Shown piece by piece: positions 6,463 through 14,651 of a stretch of DNA of 34,122 nucleotides. Below the pieces are notes generated by a model. That model was not told the DNA's origin and ran no database searches. It was given only the letters and a program-made list of their open reading frames with translations. The DNA lies in contig SUVK01000023.1 in the NCBI GenBank assembly GCA_015062055.1, forward strand, positions 1-34,122. The letters are read 5' to 3'. Position numbers and translations under genes: made by a program. Numbering within the stretch: the first letter of the stretch is position 1; the number at the start of each line of letters is the position of its first letter. This DNA comes from Akkermansiaceae bacterium. Its GTDB lineage: Bacteria > Verrucomicrobiota > Verrucomicrobiia > Verrucomicrobiales > Akkermansiaceae.

Positions 6463-8718
6463 ATGATTTCCCGTTTCCTGAGTCTTTGGGCCATACTGCA
6501 AATACTTGTTGTTTGCGGTGGGGGGCTCTTGTTGTCCTCTTGTGGCGGGAGAGATGATGCAGAGGGTATCACTTGGAAGCCCCCGGCAGATACCACCATG
6601 CCCTTGGCTTTTGCATCCTCTGCCCGGGTGCCCGATTACGCCCGTAACTGGCGTATGCCCGAGGGGTTCCGCGGGTTCCCCGAGCGATGGAACCGGCGTA
6701 ACCTTGACTACGTGCAAAAAAACTGCGAGTCGGCGCGTGCTGAGTATCTGCTTGCTATGGAAACACGCGCAAAAGCCGTGCCCGGTACCGATGCCGCTAA
6801 AGCCGCCGGTGTAGCAGCCCGTGCGGCATTGCAAAAATACAGAACCCTGCAACAGCGCAGCAGAGAAGGGGATTACTTGCGCTTTTTGCCCACAAGCGAA
6901 TTGCCCCAAAATTTGGTGTGGAAATACGGCAAAGATGAGCCCGAGCTTGGCAGCCGTCAAGCGCGCAAAGGGGGTACCTTGCGCTTGTCTCTGCAACGCT
7001 CCTTCCCGAGTACGCTCTGCCTTTTCGGCCCCAACAGTAACAATGCTGTGCGCCGGTATATTTACGATGATATTGATATGCCGCTCATTCGCATTCACCC
7101 CGGCACGGGCAAGCTCATCCCCGGTACGGCCGATCGCTGGGCGGTGTCTGAAGATGGACGTACCGTCTATTTTCACATAGATGAGCAAGCACGTTTCAGC
7201 AACGGCGACTTATTGACTACTCGTGATTTTGTTACGGCCTTGTATGTGCGTACGTCAGAATATAGTGCAGAGCCCTTCTACGGTAATTATTACCTGAGCA
7301 ATTTTTCTCATGTTACCATTTACGGCAACAACGTGTTGGCCGTAACATTCCCCTCTGCTCGCCCCGTCGCGGTATATTATGCCTCAATCCCGGCCAGTTG
7401 TACGCGCTTTTATGCCGAGTTCGGGCCGGATTATCCCACCCGGTACTTATGGCGCCCGGTGCCGACAACAGGTGCTTATTTCATCGATCCTCAAGGCTTG
7501 GTAATGGGCCGCATGATAACATTGCGTCGCGTTAAAAATTGGTGGGCGAGAGACCGCAAATACACCCGCTACAGTTGCAATGTAGACCGCATTGTCTATT
7601 CATTTATCTCAGAGCCGGCAAAAGCCCGCGAGTTGTTCCGAATCGGCGAGCTCGATGTCATTACCTGTCGCGAGGCCGACCTTTGGTATGAAGGCTTGGA
7701 GATTGATGCCGTACATAAAGGGTATATTCAGCGTGTGCACTTCAGTAATCTATGGCCCCGCAATAGCATGGGATTCCATATCAACTGTACCAGACCACCT
7801 TTCGATAACATCGACATGCGCAGAGGCTTGCACCACGCCTTGAATGTGCAGGGGGTTATCAACACCGTCTATCGTGGGGATGCCGAGCGCTTGGGCTCCT
7901 ATTTTTCCGGATTCGGTATTTATACGGATGGTAGCCTCAAAGCGTTACCCTACGACCCCGAGCAAGCTCGCGCCTATTTTGCCAAAGCAGGTTACACAGT
8001 TGAAGGGGGAGACGGTATTTTACAAAAGCCCGATGGTACTCGTTTGCAAGTGGTTATCAGCTCTCGTATCGATCATCAGTACGCAACTTGTTTCAATTTG
8101 CTGCGGGCCGATGCCGCTGCCTGTGGCCTCGATTTGCGCTATGAACAAATGGACGATACCGTCTTCTTCTCCAAAATGAAAGACAAAAACTACTCCATTG
8201 GAGTGTTCAGCTGGAGTTTCTCTCCCATTCTCCCCTCTCCCTCGCAGTTCTTCCTCTCTTCTCAGGCCCGTCAGCCCGATGGGACCCCCGCTCGCGGCAC
8301 CAACAATATCATGGGGGTTGGCAGCCCCGAGCTGGATTCTGCCATTTTGGCTGCCGATACCGCACGTACAGAGGCTGAGGCCGTCAAAGCGCATCACCGT
8401 GTGCAGCAGCTTATTGCCCAAGAAGCATGCTGGATACCCGGTTGGACCACTTCGTATTGTCGCCTTGCCCAGTGGCGTTGGGTTCTCTGGCCCGATACTG
8501 CTCAATGCCATTTTTGCCCCCCGCGTTATTACGACCCGCTTGATAGTTATTTATATTGGATAGATGAAAACGAGCGAGCTGCAACCCTGCGAGCTCGCGC
8601 ATCCGACAAAAGCTATGAAGAGGTAGAGATGTTCATTCCCTTGCCGGAATCTGCAACTCGCGACCCGAAAGTCTCTCACAAAATGCAACGTCAGAGCACC
8701 GTTCATCAAAAATCCTGA
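6463..8718 (+). CDS. yejA: Peptide ABC transporter substrate-binding lipoprotein, YejA type (SBP family 5)
   Basis: A 751-residue extracytoplasmic solute-binding protein. A signal peptide with lipobox LLSSC predicts lipidation at Cys27. After a helical segment of about 100 residues (roughly 80-150, rich in Ala, Arg and Glu), the SBP_bac_5 fold begins (KGGTLRLSLQRSFPSTL). It includes YIYDDIDMPLIRIHPGTGKL, LADRW-like and FSNGDLLTTRDFV motifs, NSMGFHINCTRPPFDN and MRRGLHHALNVQG. The C-terminal region (NIMGVGSPELDSAILAAD, CWIPGWTTSY) matches YejA rather than DppA. It starts 10 bp after yejE, so it is co-transcribed. The extra N-terminal helical block makes it longer than E. coli YejA (about 600). 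The likely ligand is a peptide; its identity is not visible. Confidence 0.88.
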   Translation: MISRFLSLWAILQILVVCGGGLLLSSCGGRDDAEGITWKPPADTTMPLAFASSARVPDYARNWRMPEGFRGFPERWNRRNLDYVQKNCESARAEYLLAMETRAKAVPGTDAAKAAGVAARAALQKYRTLQQRSREGDYLRFLPTSELPQNLVWKYGKDEPELGSRQARKGGTLRLSLQRSFPSTLCLFGPNSNNAVRRYIYDDIDMPLIRIHPGTGKLIPGTADRWAVSEDGRTVYFHIDEQARFSNGDLLTTRDFVTALYVRTSEYSAEPFYGNYYLSNFSHVTIYGNNVLAVTFPSARPVAVYYASIPASCTRFYAEFGPDYPTRYLWRPVPTTGAYFIDPQGLVMGRMITLRRVKNWWARDRKYTRYSCNVDRIVYSFISEPAKARELFRIGELDVITCREADLWYEGLEIDAVHKGYIQRVHFSNLWPRNSMGFHINCTRPPFDNIDMRRGLHHALNVQGVINTVYRGDAERLGSYFSGFGIYTDGSLKALPYDPEQARAYFAKAGYTVEGGDGILQKPDGTRLQVVISSRIDHQYATCFNLLRADAAACGLDLRYEQMDDTVFFSKMKDKNYSIGVFSWSFSPILPSPSQFFLSSQARQPDGTPARGTNNIMGVGSPELDSAILAADTARTEAEAVKAHHRVQQLIAQEACWIPGWTTSYCRLAQWRWVLWPDTAQCHFCPPRYYDPLDSYLYWIDENERAATLRARASDKSYEEVEMFIPLPESATRDPKVSHKMQRQSTVHQKS

Positions 8719-8744
8719 ATTGTCGCACCCCGCCCCTTATTCTC

Positions 8745-9758
8745 ATGGCCATAAAACAAATATTTAAGTCAGATGCTAACCTCTTGGAGGTGCGAAATCT
8801 CACGACCGCTTTCCGGACCGAGACCGGCATGGTGAGAGCCATTGATGACATAAGCTTTGATGTGCCCCGTGGCAAGTGTGTGGGCATTGTGGGCGAAAGC
8901 GGATGCGGCAAAAGTATCACGGCCATGAGCTTGGTGCGCTTGTTACCCCAACCTGCCGGTAAAATCTTGAGAGGGCGGGTGATGTTCGATGGCGAAGATG
9001 TTCTCAAGATGTCGCCGGGGCGGCTTCGCGAATTGCGAGGTGGCGAAGTGGGGGTTATATTCCAAGAGCCGTTGAGAGCACTCAACCCGGTGCATCGCAT
9101 CGGCGACCAGATTGCCGAAACCCTCATGCTGCATCGAGGCCTTACACGCGAGGCGGCCCTTAAAGAGGCTATCAATATATTGCACTATGTGCATATGCCC
9201 GACCCCGAAACCCGGGTCAATGAATACCCGATGTCCTTATCCGGTGGCATGCGGCAGCGTGTTGTAATTGCCATTGCCTTGGCCTGCCGCCCCAAACTCA
9301 TTATTGCAGATGAGCCCACCACGGCGTTAGATGTTACTGTTCAACAGCAAATACTTTCACTCTTGCGCGAGCTTAAAGAACAAATGGGCTCGTCTGCCAT
9401 TCTTATTACGCACGATTTAGGGGTCATTGCCCAGCATTGCGACCGCGTGGTTGTTATGTACGGCGGCCGTATTGTCGAGCGTGCCGAGGTAAAAGAACTT
9501 TTTGCAAACCCCTACCATGCATACACTAAAGCGTTGCTGGCCTCGATGCCTCGCCCCGAGTATTCCCGTAAAACGCATCTGCCCACCATCCCCGGTAGTG
9601 TTGCCCCCCTTCACGAGCAGGTGCCCGGCTGTCGCTTTTGCCAACGCATGGGCCGAACCGGAGACTCGCTTATTGACCGCCCTCGCTTTGTTGAAATTGC
9701 CCCCAATCATTTTGTAGAGGCTTGCCCGCATTGTGTTGAGCATCCCTTGCCCGAATAG
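8745..9758 (+). CDS. Peptide ABC transporter ATPase, DppD/OppD type, single nucleotide-binding domain
   Basis: A 337-residue ATPase powering the importer. All motifs are present: Walker A GESGCGKS (50-57), Q-loop [12 protein letters not shown], signature LSGGMRQRV, Walker [13 protein letters not shown] and H-loop LITHDLG. The C-terminal oligopeptide extension (IPGSVAP..PGCRF) carries Cys296, Cys299, Cys327 and Cys330, arranged as two CxxC pairs. The usual DppD/OppF pattern spaces the first pair more widely, and in that family the cysteines can hold an iron-sulfur cluster. E. coli YejF is a tandem double ATPase; this protein has only one domain and no second ATPase gene follows. It either works as a homodimer or pairs with a product encoded elsewhere. 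It is the last gene of the operon. Confidence 0.92.
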   Translation: MAIKQIFKSDANLLEVRNLTTAFRTETGMVRAIDDISFDVPRGKCVGIVGESGCGKSITAMSLVRLLPQPAGKILRGRVMFDGEDVLKMSPGRLRELRGGEVGVIFQEPLRALNPVHRIGDQIAETLMLHRGLTREAALKEAINILHYVHMPDPETRVNEYPMSLSGGMRQRVVIAIALACRPKLIIADEPTTALDVTVQQQILSLLRELKEQMGSSAILITHDLGVIAQHCDRVVVMYGGRIVERAEVKELFANPYHAYTKALLASMPRPEYSRKTHLPTIPGSVAPLHEQVPGCRFCQRMGRTGDSLIDRPRFVEIAPNHFVEACPHCVEHPLPE

Positions 9759-9831
9759 TATCTGCTATCACGCTCGTGGTGCCTCTTGGCTCTTAATTGT
9801 GTCAGGATTCCGGTAGACCGTAAGTTTTATG

Positions 9832-9859
9832 TTGCTTTTCGCGCTTCATTTGCTATAAT
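9832..9859 (+). promoter_or_regulatory. Promoter of the acidic protein/icd/menG unit
   Basis: TTGCTT (9832-9837), a 16-bp spacer and a perfect TATAAT (9854-9859), 18 nt before the ATG at 9878. Confidence 0.55.
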
Positions 9860-9877
9860 CACCCAACTGAATAGTTT

Positions 9878-10585
9878 ATGGCTCTTCGATTCAAGAAACC
9901 CATGCGGTCGCGCCTTACGGTAGCCGGTTCCGTTGTGAAATCTCAACAAAGGGAAGGATTGTCGTTTTATATTATTCCCTCAGTTGTTGTGTTGGCCGTG
10001 TTGATTTTTTGCTACACGGTTACTCCCCCTGCATCGGCTCTAGCTGCAGCTGCTCAAAATAATGCACCTGCTGCGCCGGTTGCTCCCATTGCGCAGGCCA
10101 CCACCGTTGCCCCCAAACAGTCCACCCCCGACGAAACCGATATCAATACTTCACCCTTGCCCGAAGATGAGACAGCCCTCGCTGTTGCTGAGGAAGAAGA
10201 GGAAGATTTGCTTGAGGAAGAAGACCTCATCGAAGATGAAGAAGAACTGTGGAACGAAGAAGACGACGAAGATTGGATTGATGGCGGAGACGGTGAAGAG
10301 TTTGTGGGTGATGAAGATTTCGAGGCCGTAGACGCGGATGATTCGAAGGATGATGCCGACGCTGCTGAGGACGAAGAACCCAACCCCGACGACGAAGAAA
10401 CGGCAGATGAAGAGGAACCTGTTCAACAGACCGCCGAGACCGATGCTGCTACCCCGAAGCCTGCTGAAACAACACCGTCAAAACAGGCTGCTCCCCAAAT
10501 CAGCACTCCTGCAGCCAAAAACGAAACCGATAAAAAAGCCGAAGACGAAGAATTCAAAAAGAGACTGGAAACCCTTTTCAATTAA
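9878..10585 (+). CDS. Hypothetical membrane-anchored, highly acidic low-complexity protein
   Basis: A 235-residue protein not recognised as a known family. Residues 1-27 are basic, one membrane helix spans about 31-51 (FYIIPSVVVLAVLIFCYTV), then comes an Ala/Pro-rich linker. From about 87 to 185 it is dominated by Glu and Asp (runs such as EEEEEDLLEEEDLIEDEEEL), before a Pro/Ala/Thr/Lys tail ending in a short charged helix (EEFKKRLETLFN). The positive-inside rule places the acidic domain in the periplasm. It might bind cations, a basic protein or the cell wall, but nothing proves a function. It is 6 bp upstream of icd, so the two are probably co-transcribed. Coding is supported by the promoter, the spacing and a single clean frame. 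Confidence 0.7.
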   Translation: MALRFKKPMRSRLTVAGSVVKSQQREGLSFYIIPSVVVLAVLIFCYTVTPPASALAAAAQNNAPAAPVAPIAQATTVAPKQSTPDETDINTSPLPEDETALAVAEEEEEDLLEEEDLIEDEEELWNEEDDEDWIDGGDGEEFVGDEDFEAVDADDSKDDADAAEDEEPNPDDEETADEEEPVQQTAETDAATPKPAETTPSKQAAPQISTPAAKNETDKKAEDEEFKKRLETLFN

Positions 10586-10591
10586 AATCGT

Positions 10592-11815
10592 ATGAGAGAA
10601 TCCGCCCCTATTACCATGACCTCGCAGGGACTGCATGTCCCTAATTTTCCCATTATTCCCCACATTATCGGCGACGGCTCCGGACCGGATATTTGGCGTG
10701 CGTCCAAACGCGTAATCGATGCCGCTGTGACGGCTGCATACGGGGATACCCGCGCCATTGAGTGGATGGAGGTGCTTGCCGGGCAAAAAGCTTTTGATAC
10801 CGTGGGTACATGGTTGCCTAATGATACGGTAGAGGCTTTCCGTAAATATCTGGTCGGTATTAAAGGCCCTTTAACCACCCCTGTAGGTGGCGGTATACGT
10901 TCTCTTAACGTAGCGCTGCGTCAAGGGCTTGACCTGTATTGCTGCGTGCGCCCCGTCCGCTACTTCAAAGGAATTGAAACACCTGTCAAAGACCCTTCCT
11001 TGGTCGATATGGTTATCTTCCGCGAGAATACCGAGGATATATACGCCGGTATTGAGTTCAAAGAGGGTAGCAATGAGGCAGCTATCTTCTTCGAATGGCT
11101 CTCTTCCGCATACCCGGATCGCGCCGGTAAAGTGCGTTTCCCCAATACATCGGGCTTCGGCATCAAACCCGTATCGCGAGAAGGTACCGAGCGCCTCGTG
11201 CGCTCTGCCATTCAGTATGCTATCGATACACAGCGCTCCTCTGTCACCCTTGTGCATAAGGGCAATATCATGAAGTTTACCGAAGGCGCTTTCCGTGATT
11301 GGGGGTACGAGTTGGCCAAGCGTGAATTCGGCGCAGAGCCCATAGGCAAGGGCCCGTGGTGCCGTTTGCCCAATGGCATTGTCATCAAAGATTGCATATG
11401 CGATGCCTTCTTGCAAGAGATCCTCATTCACCCCAAAGACCACTCCGTTGTGGCAACCCTCAACCTAAATGGCGACTACTGCTCCGATGCCTTGGCTGCC
11501 CAAGTGGGCGGTATTGGTATCGCGCCCGGTGCCAACATTAACTACAAGTCCGGTCATGCCGTATTCGAAGCCACCCACGGCACCGCCCCTGCATTGGCCG
11601 ATTTGGATAAAGTTAACCCCTGTTCTTTCCTGCTCTCGGCAGAGATGATGCTGCGCTACATGGGCTGGGTAGAAGCTGCCGACCGTGTGGTTGCAGCCAT
11701 AGAATCTGCCATTACCGCCAAAACGGTAACCGCCGATTTGGCAGAAATGATTCCCGGAGCAACGGCTGTTTCTACCGGCGCATTTGCCGATGCGCTTATA
11801 TCGTACCTGCAATAA
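10592..11815 (+). CDS. icd: Isocitrate dehydrogenase, bacterial homodimer type, probably NAD-dependent
   Basis: A 407-residue enzyme converting isocitrate to 2-oxoglutarate and CO2 in the TCA cycle. It aligns almost without gaps to E. coli Icd: [20 protein letters not shown] (substrate loop, Ser104 matching the phosphorylated Ser113), [55 protein letters not shown] and [12 protein letters not shown]. At the coenzyme site the E. coli NADP-binding residues Lys344, Tyr345, Tyr391 and Arg395 correspond to Ala334, Leu335, Ala381 and Glu385. Loss of these 2'-phosphate contacts, with an acidic residue added, predicts poor NADP use and possibly NAD use. An alternative ATG at 10616 would shorten the N-terminus by eight residues. 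It is co-directional with menG, 12 bp downstream. Confidence 0.93.
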   Translation: MRESAPITMTSQGLHVPNFPIIPHIIGDGSGPDIWRASKRVIDAAVTAAYGDTRAIEWMEVLAGQKAFDTVGTWLPNDTVEAFRKYLVGIKGPLTTPVGGGIRSLNVALRQGLDLYCCVRPVRYFKGIETPVKDPSLVDMVIFRENTEDIYAGIEFKEGSNEAAIFFEWLSSAYPDRAGKVRFPNTSGFGIKPVSREGTERLVRSAIQYAIDTQRSSVTLVHKGNIMKFTEGAFRDWGYELAKREFGAEPIGKGPWCRLPNGIVIKDCICDAFLQEILIHPKDHSVVATLNLNGDYCSDALAAQVGGIGIAPGANINYKSGHAVFEATHGTAPALADLDKVNPCSFLLSAEMMLRYMGWVEAADRVVAAIESAITAKTVTADLAEMIPGATAVSTGAFADALISYLQ

Positions 11816-11827
11816 GCGCCCCCCTCC

Positions 11828-12499
11828 ATGCCGGACTCCTCGTTCGTACACGCCGCGTTTTCGTCTATCGCCTCGCGATATGTGACGGCCAACCATGTTC
11901 TTTCTCTGGGAGCCGATATCGCGTGGCGTGAGCGGGCCATTAAAATTATCTCCGAATGGAAACCCCGCAACCTGTTGGATATTGCAACGGGAACGGGTGA
12001 TTTGGCCTTAGCCATCAAAAAAGCCATGCCCGAGATTGCGGTGCAGGGTACGGATTTTTGTCGGCCGATGTTAGATGTTGCCATCAAGCGTGGGTTGACG
12101 GAGGTTTTTGAGGCCGATGCCATGAATCTGCCATTGCCCGATGCGAGTTTTGATGCCGCCACCGTAGCTTTCGGTTTGCGTAACATGGCAGATTATGAAA
12201 AAGCCCTGCTGGAGTTTCGCCGCATTTTGCGACCGGGCGGGCATCTGCTGGTGCTCGACTTCAGCATGCCGGACGGCGTGCTTGCTGCCCCGTACCGCTT
12301 CTATCTGCACCGTATTTTACCCCGCATAGCCGGCCGGCTCACGGGCAATACCGGGGCTTATGCCTACTTGGGAGAAAGCATAGAGCAATTCCCGCGAGGG
12401 GAGCAATTTAAACAACTTTTAGCCAAATGCGGCTACACCATGCCTACCGCTCAGCCTCTCATGTGCGGTATTGCTTCCATTTACACGGCAGAGGCCTGA
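11828..12499 (+). CDS. menG: Demethylmenaquinone methyltransferase (UbiE/MenG family)
   Basis: A 223-residue SAM-dependent methyltransferase that would methylate demethylmenaquinone in the last step of menaquinone synthesis. It shows the family pattern: F-SSIASRYVTANHVLSLG near the start, SAM motif I LLDIATGTGDLALA, the acidic turn GTDFCRPMLDVA, EADAMNLPLPDASFDAATVAFGLRN, EFRRILRPGGHLLVLDFSMP, and the C-terminal YAYLGESIEQFPRGEQF. Ubiquinone methylation is the alternative in this family, but no ubiquinone genes are seen. It starts 12 bp after icd. Its stop codon directly abuts, with no gap, the stop of the convergent small gene at 12500-12631. Confidence 0.88.
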   Translation: MPDSSFVHAAFSSIASRYVTANHVLSLGADIAWRERAIKIISEWKPRNLLDIATGTGDLALAIKKAMPEIAVQGTDFCRPMLDVAIKRGLTEVFEADAMNLPLPDASFDAATVAFGLRNMADYEKALLEFRRILRPGGHLLVLDFSMPDGVLAAPYRFYLHRILPRIAGRLTGNTGAYAYLGESIEQFPRGEQFKQLLAKCGYTMPTAQPLMCGIASIYTAEA

Positions 12500-12631
12500 T
12501 TATACCTCAGACATAGGGGTGGCTACCTCGAAATTGCCATCGCTGAACGTACGCTTGGCCGGAGACTGGTTACAATGGCAAAGGGCTACTGCTACGGCTG
12601 CCGTGCTAATGATATAGATTACTTTCTTCAT
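12500..12631 (-). CDS. Small secreted or lipoprotein-like peptide, 43 residues
   Basis: A short minus-strand frame starting 15 nt after the alcohol dehydrogenase stop codon. It encodes MKKVIYIISTAAVAVALCHC followed by a polar tail rich in Ser, Glu and Pro and ending TPMSEV. The N-terminus is a convincing export signal: two Lys then a 15-residue hydrophobic core ending in two cysteines, as in small entericidin-like lipoproteins. The lipobox is not canonical (VALC or LCHC). No Shine-Dalgarno sequence is seen. It fills the gap between adh and menG exactly, which supports a real gene. The function is unknown; similar tiny lipoproteins are common in Gram-negative envelopes. Confidence 0.6.
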   Translation of the reverse strand: MKKVIYIISTAAVAVALCHCNQSPAKRTFSDGNFEVATPMSEV

Positions 12632-12646
12632 CGTCTATGGTGGGGG

Positions 12647-13825
12647 TTAATGTGCGCAGCGCAGGTATACTTCTTCTGCCTCTGCCTGATTAAGTATTTT
12701 AACGCCGGGGAGCACTCCGCCGTCTCTTACGCTACAGGCGCCTCGTGCCATAGCGGCAAAGTCGGCATCGGCCGGTATTCCCAGCTCTTGCATGGTTTGC
12801 GGTAAGCCCAATTCTTTATACCAAGCACGCAAACGCTCTATGCCTTCTCTTACAACTCTCTCTGTATCTCGAGATGCGCTTACCCCCATCACATTGGTGG
12901 CCCACTGCGCAAAGATACCCGGGTTGGCTTGCCACACGGTTTCAAAATAGGCAGGCACTATCACCGCCAAACCGGCACCGTGTGCTACATCGTACACCGC
13001 GCTCAGCTCGTGCTCCAAGGCATGACAGGTCCAACTTTGTTCGCGCCCCAAGCCTAAAATATTGTTGTGAGCAATTGTTCCGCTGAGGGCTAACTGTGCC
13101 CAAGCCTCAACATTTTGCGGTTCTCTGCACAGTATAGATGCTTGTTGCATGATGGTGCGCATAGTCGCCTCGCACAGGGCATCGGTAAGCTCCGTACCCG
13201 GGGTGTTGGTAAAATAGCGCTCAAAAATGTGGCACAGCATATCGCATGCACCGTTGGCCATTTGATTTTTCGGCAAAGTGAGGCAAAGTTCGGGGCTTAC
13301 AATGCTGAGTTTGGGGCGCAGCTGCTCATGCCCGAACCCCAGCTTGCGATTGCTTGCCTCGTTCGATACAACCGTGTTGGGGCTGTTCTCACTGCCTGCC
13401 GCCGGTATGGTAAGAATCGTTGCAACGGGCAGGGGGGTGGTAGTCAATTGCTCCTCTCGGGTAAAAAGTTTCCATACATCTCCGTGGTGCGTGGTGCCCA
13501 TGGCTATTGCCTTGGCCGAGTCTATCACGCTGCCCCCGCCTACGGCCAACACGGCGTCCACGCCTTCCCGTCGGCACAACTCAATCCCCTCTCGTACCTT
13601 GTCTAAACTCGGGTTCGGTTTTACGCCGCCCAACTCCACATAGTCGATGCCAGCTCCCCGCAGAGAAGCCGTCACCTCATCATACAACCCGCTGCGCTTG
13701 ATGCTGCCACCCCCGTAATGCAGTAAAAGCTTAGAAACCGTCCCCTGCAAGAGCGTGCCTATCTTTTTATATTCGCCTTGTCCGAAAACGTATCGTGTCG
13801 GGTTGTAGTAAGAAAAATTATTCAT
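12647..13825 (-). CDS. Iron-containing alcohol dehydrogenase, YqhD/BdhA type
   Basis: A 392-residue cytoplasmic NAD(P)H-dependent dehydrogenase or aldehyde reductase. It begins MNNFSYYNPTRYVFGQG, very like E. coli YqhD (MNNFNLHTPTRILFGKG). It carries the coenzyme motif LAVGGGSVIDSAKAIA and PNPSLDKVREG. All four metal ligands of the YqhD family are present: Asp195, His199, His268 and His282, within GACDMLCHIFE and TCHALEHELSAVYDVAHG. YqhD-type enzymes reduce short aldehydes, often as detoxification. I chose the ATG at 13825; the longer frame to 13876 overlaps the promoter. It is divergent from rpe and followed by the small lipoprotein-like gene. Confidence 0.9.
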   Translation of the reverse strand: MNNFSYYNPTRYVFGQGEYKKIGTLLQGTVSKLLLHYGGGSIKRSGLYDEVTASLRGAGIDYVELGGVKPNPSLDKVREGIELCRREGVDAVLAVGGGSVIDSAKAIAMGTTHHGDVWKLFTREEQLTTTPLPVATILTIPAAGSENSPNTVVSNEASNRKLGFGHEQLRPKLSIVSPELCLTLPKNQMANGACDMLCHIFERYFTNTPGTELTDALCEATMRTIMQQASILCREPQNVEAWAQLALSGTIAHNNILGLGREQSWTCHALEHELSAVYDVAHGAGLAVIVPAYFETVWQANPGIFAQWATNVMGVSASRDTERVVREGIERLRAWYKELGLPQTMQELGIPADADFAAMARGACSVRDGGVLPGVKILNQAEAEEVYLRCAH

Positions 13826-13836
13826 ATCTCGGCTCT

Positions 13837-13866
13837 TATTAAACCGTGCCCGGTCGGGGGAGTCAA
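13837..13866 (-). promoter_or_regulatory. Promoter of the alcohol dehydrogenase gene
   Basis: On the minus strand, TTGACT (13866-13861), an 18-bp spacer and TTAATA (13842-13837) lie 11 nt before the ATG at 13825. An overlapping TAATAA would give a 19-bp spacer. Confidence 0.5.
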
Positions 13867-13869
13867 GCC

Positions 13870-13900
13870 AAATCACATTTTACTCTCTAATTTGTGATTT
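13870..13900. promoter_or_regulatory. Dyad between divergent adh and rpe promoters
   Basis: AAATCACA (13870-13877) and TGTGATTT (13893-13900) form an exact 8-bp inverted repeat with 15 bp between the arms. It lies precisely between the two divergent -35 elements, a typical position for a shared regulator site. TGTGA/TCACA half-sites are also used by CRP/FNR-type regulators, though those have shorter spacing. Confidence 0.4.
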
Positions 13901-13903
13901 TAC

Positions 13904-13932
13904 TTGCTAAAGTTCGCCTTTCGCGGTATGCT
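13904..13932 (+). promoter_or_regulatory. Promoter of rpe
   Basis: TTGCTA (13904-13909), a 17-bp spacer and TATGCT (13927-13932), 31 nt before the rpe ATG. Confidence 0.5.
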
Positions 13933-13963
13933 GGGCGACAGCAAATAACACTCATTCAAAATT

Positions 13964-14614
13964 ATGTTGATAGCTCCCTCCATGTTGGCATGCGATTTCA
14001 GGTCCATTGGGGCAGAGGCTGCCCGCGCTCTCGAAGCCGGCGCAGACTGGCTGCACTTGGATGTGATGGATGGCTCTTTTGTTGATAATATCTCTTTCGG
14101 CCCCGATATTTGTGCGGCCATTCGTAATAGCGTCCCCGATTCCGCTTACCTGGATGCTCATTTGATGATAGATGCCCCCGACCATTACCTGCCACGCTTC
14201 CTGAAAGCCGGCATGAACATGATTACCATTCACGTAGAGCGCGAGAACGCGGTAGATTTGCATGCCACCCTGGCTGCCATTCGAGAGGGCGGGGCCCATG
14301 CCGGGCTTGCCGTAAACCCGGCTACACCGGTTGAAAAAGTGCTGCCATATTTGGCAGAGCTCGATATGGTACTGGTGATGAGTGTGGTGCCCGGTTTCGG
14401 TGGGCAAAGCTTCATGGCCGATGTGCTCGATAAGGTCCGCGTGCTCGATGCTGCCCGTAAAGAGCAGGGCCTCAACTTCATTATCCAGATGGACGGCGGT
14501 ATCGGTGCGGCTCAGGCCCCGCTTTGTGCTCAAGCCGGCGCAGATTGTCTCGTTGCCGGTTCCTCCACCTTCCGTGCACCCGATATGGCTGCTGCCATCG
14601 CCGGTATGAAGTGA
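13964..14614 (+). CDS. rpe: Ribulose-phosphate 3-epimerase
   Basis: A 216-residue TIM-barrel enzyme interconverting ribulose 5-phosphate and xylulose 5-phosphate in the pentose phosphate pathway. Family motifs are all present: IAPSMLACDF at the start (active-site Ser), LHLDVMDGSFVDNISFGP (metal His and Asp), DAHLMI, the VMSVVPGFGGQSF phosphate loop, QMDGGIG (catalytic Asp) and VAGSSTFR. Length is normal. It has its own promoter shared divergently with the adh promoter region. The next gene starts 37 bp downstream on the same strand. Confidence 0.95.
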   Translation: MLIAPSMLACDFRSIGAEAARALEAGADWLHLDVMDGSFVDNISFGPDICAAIRNSVPDSAYLDAHLMIDAPDHYLPRFLKAGMNMITIHVERENAVDLHATLAAIREGGAHAGLAVNPATPVEKVLPYLAELDMVLVMSVVPGFGGQSFMADVLDKVRVLDAARKEQGLNFIIQMDGGIGAAQAPLCAQAGADCLVAGSSTFRAPDMAAAIAGMK

Positions 14615-14651
14615 TGCCGGATGCTCCCCAATAGACACTTCATAGCGTAGT

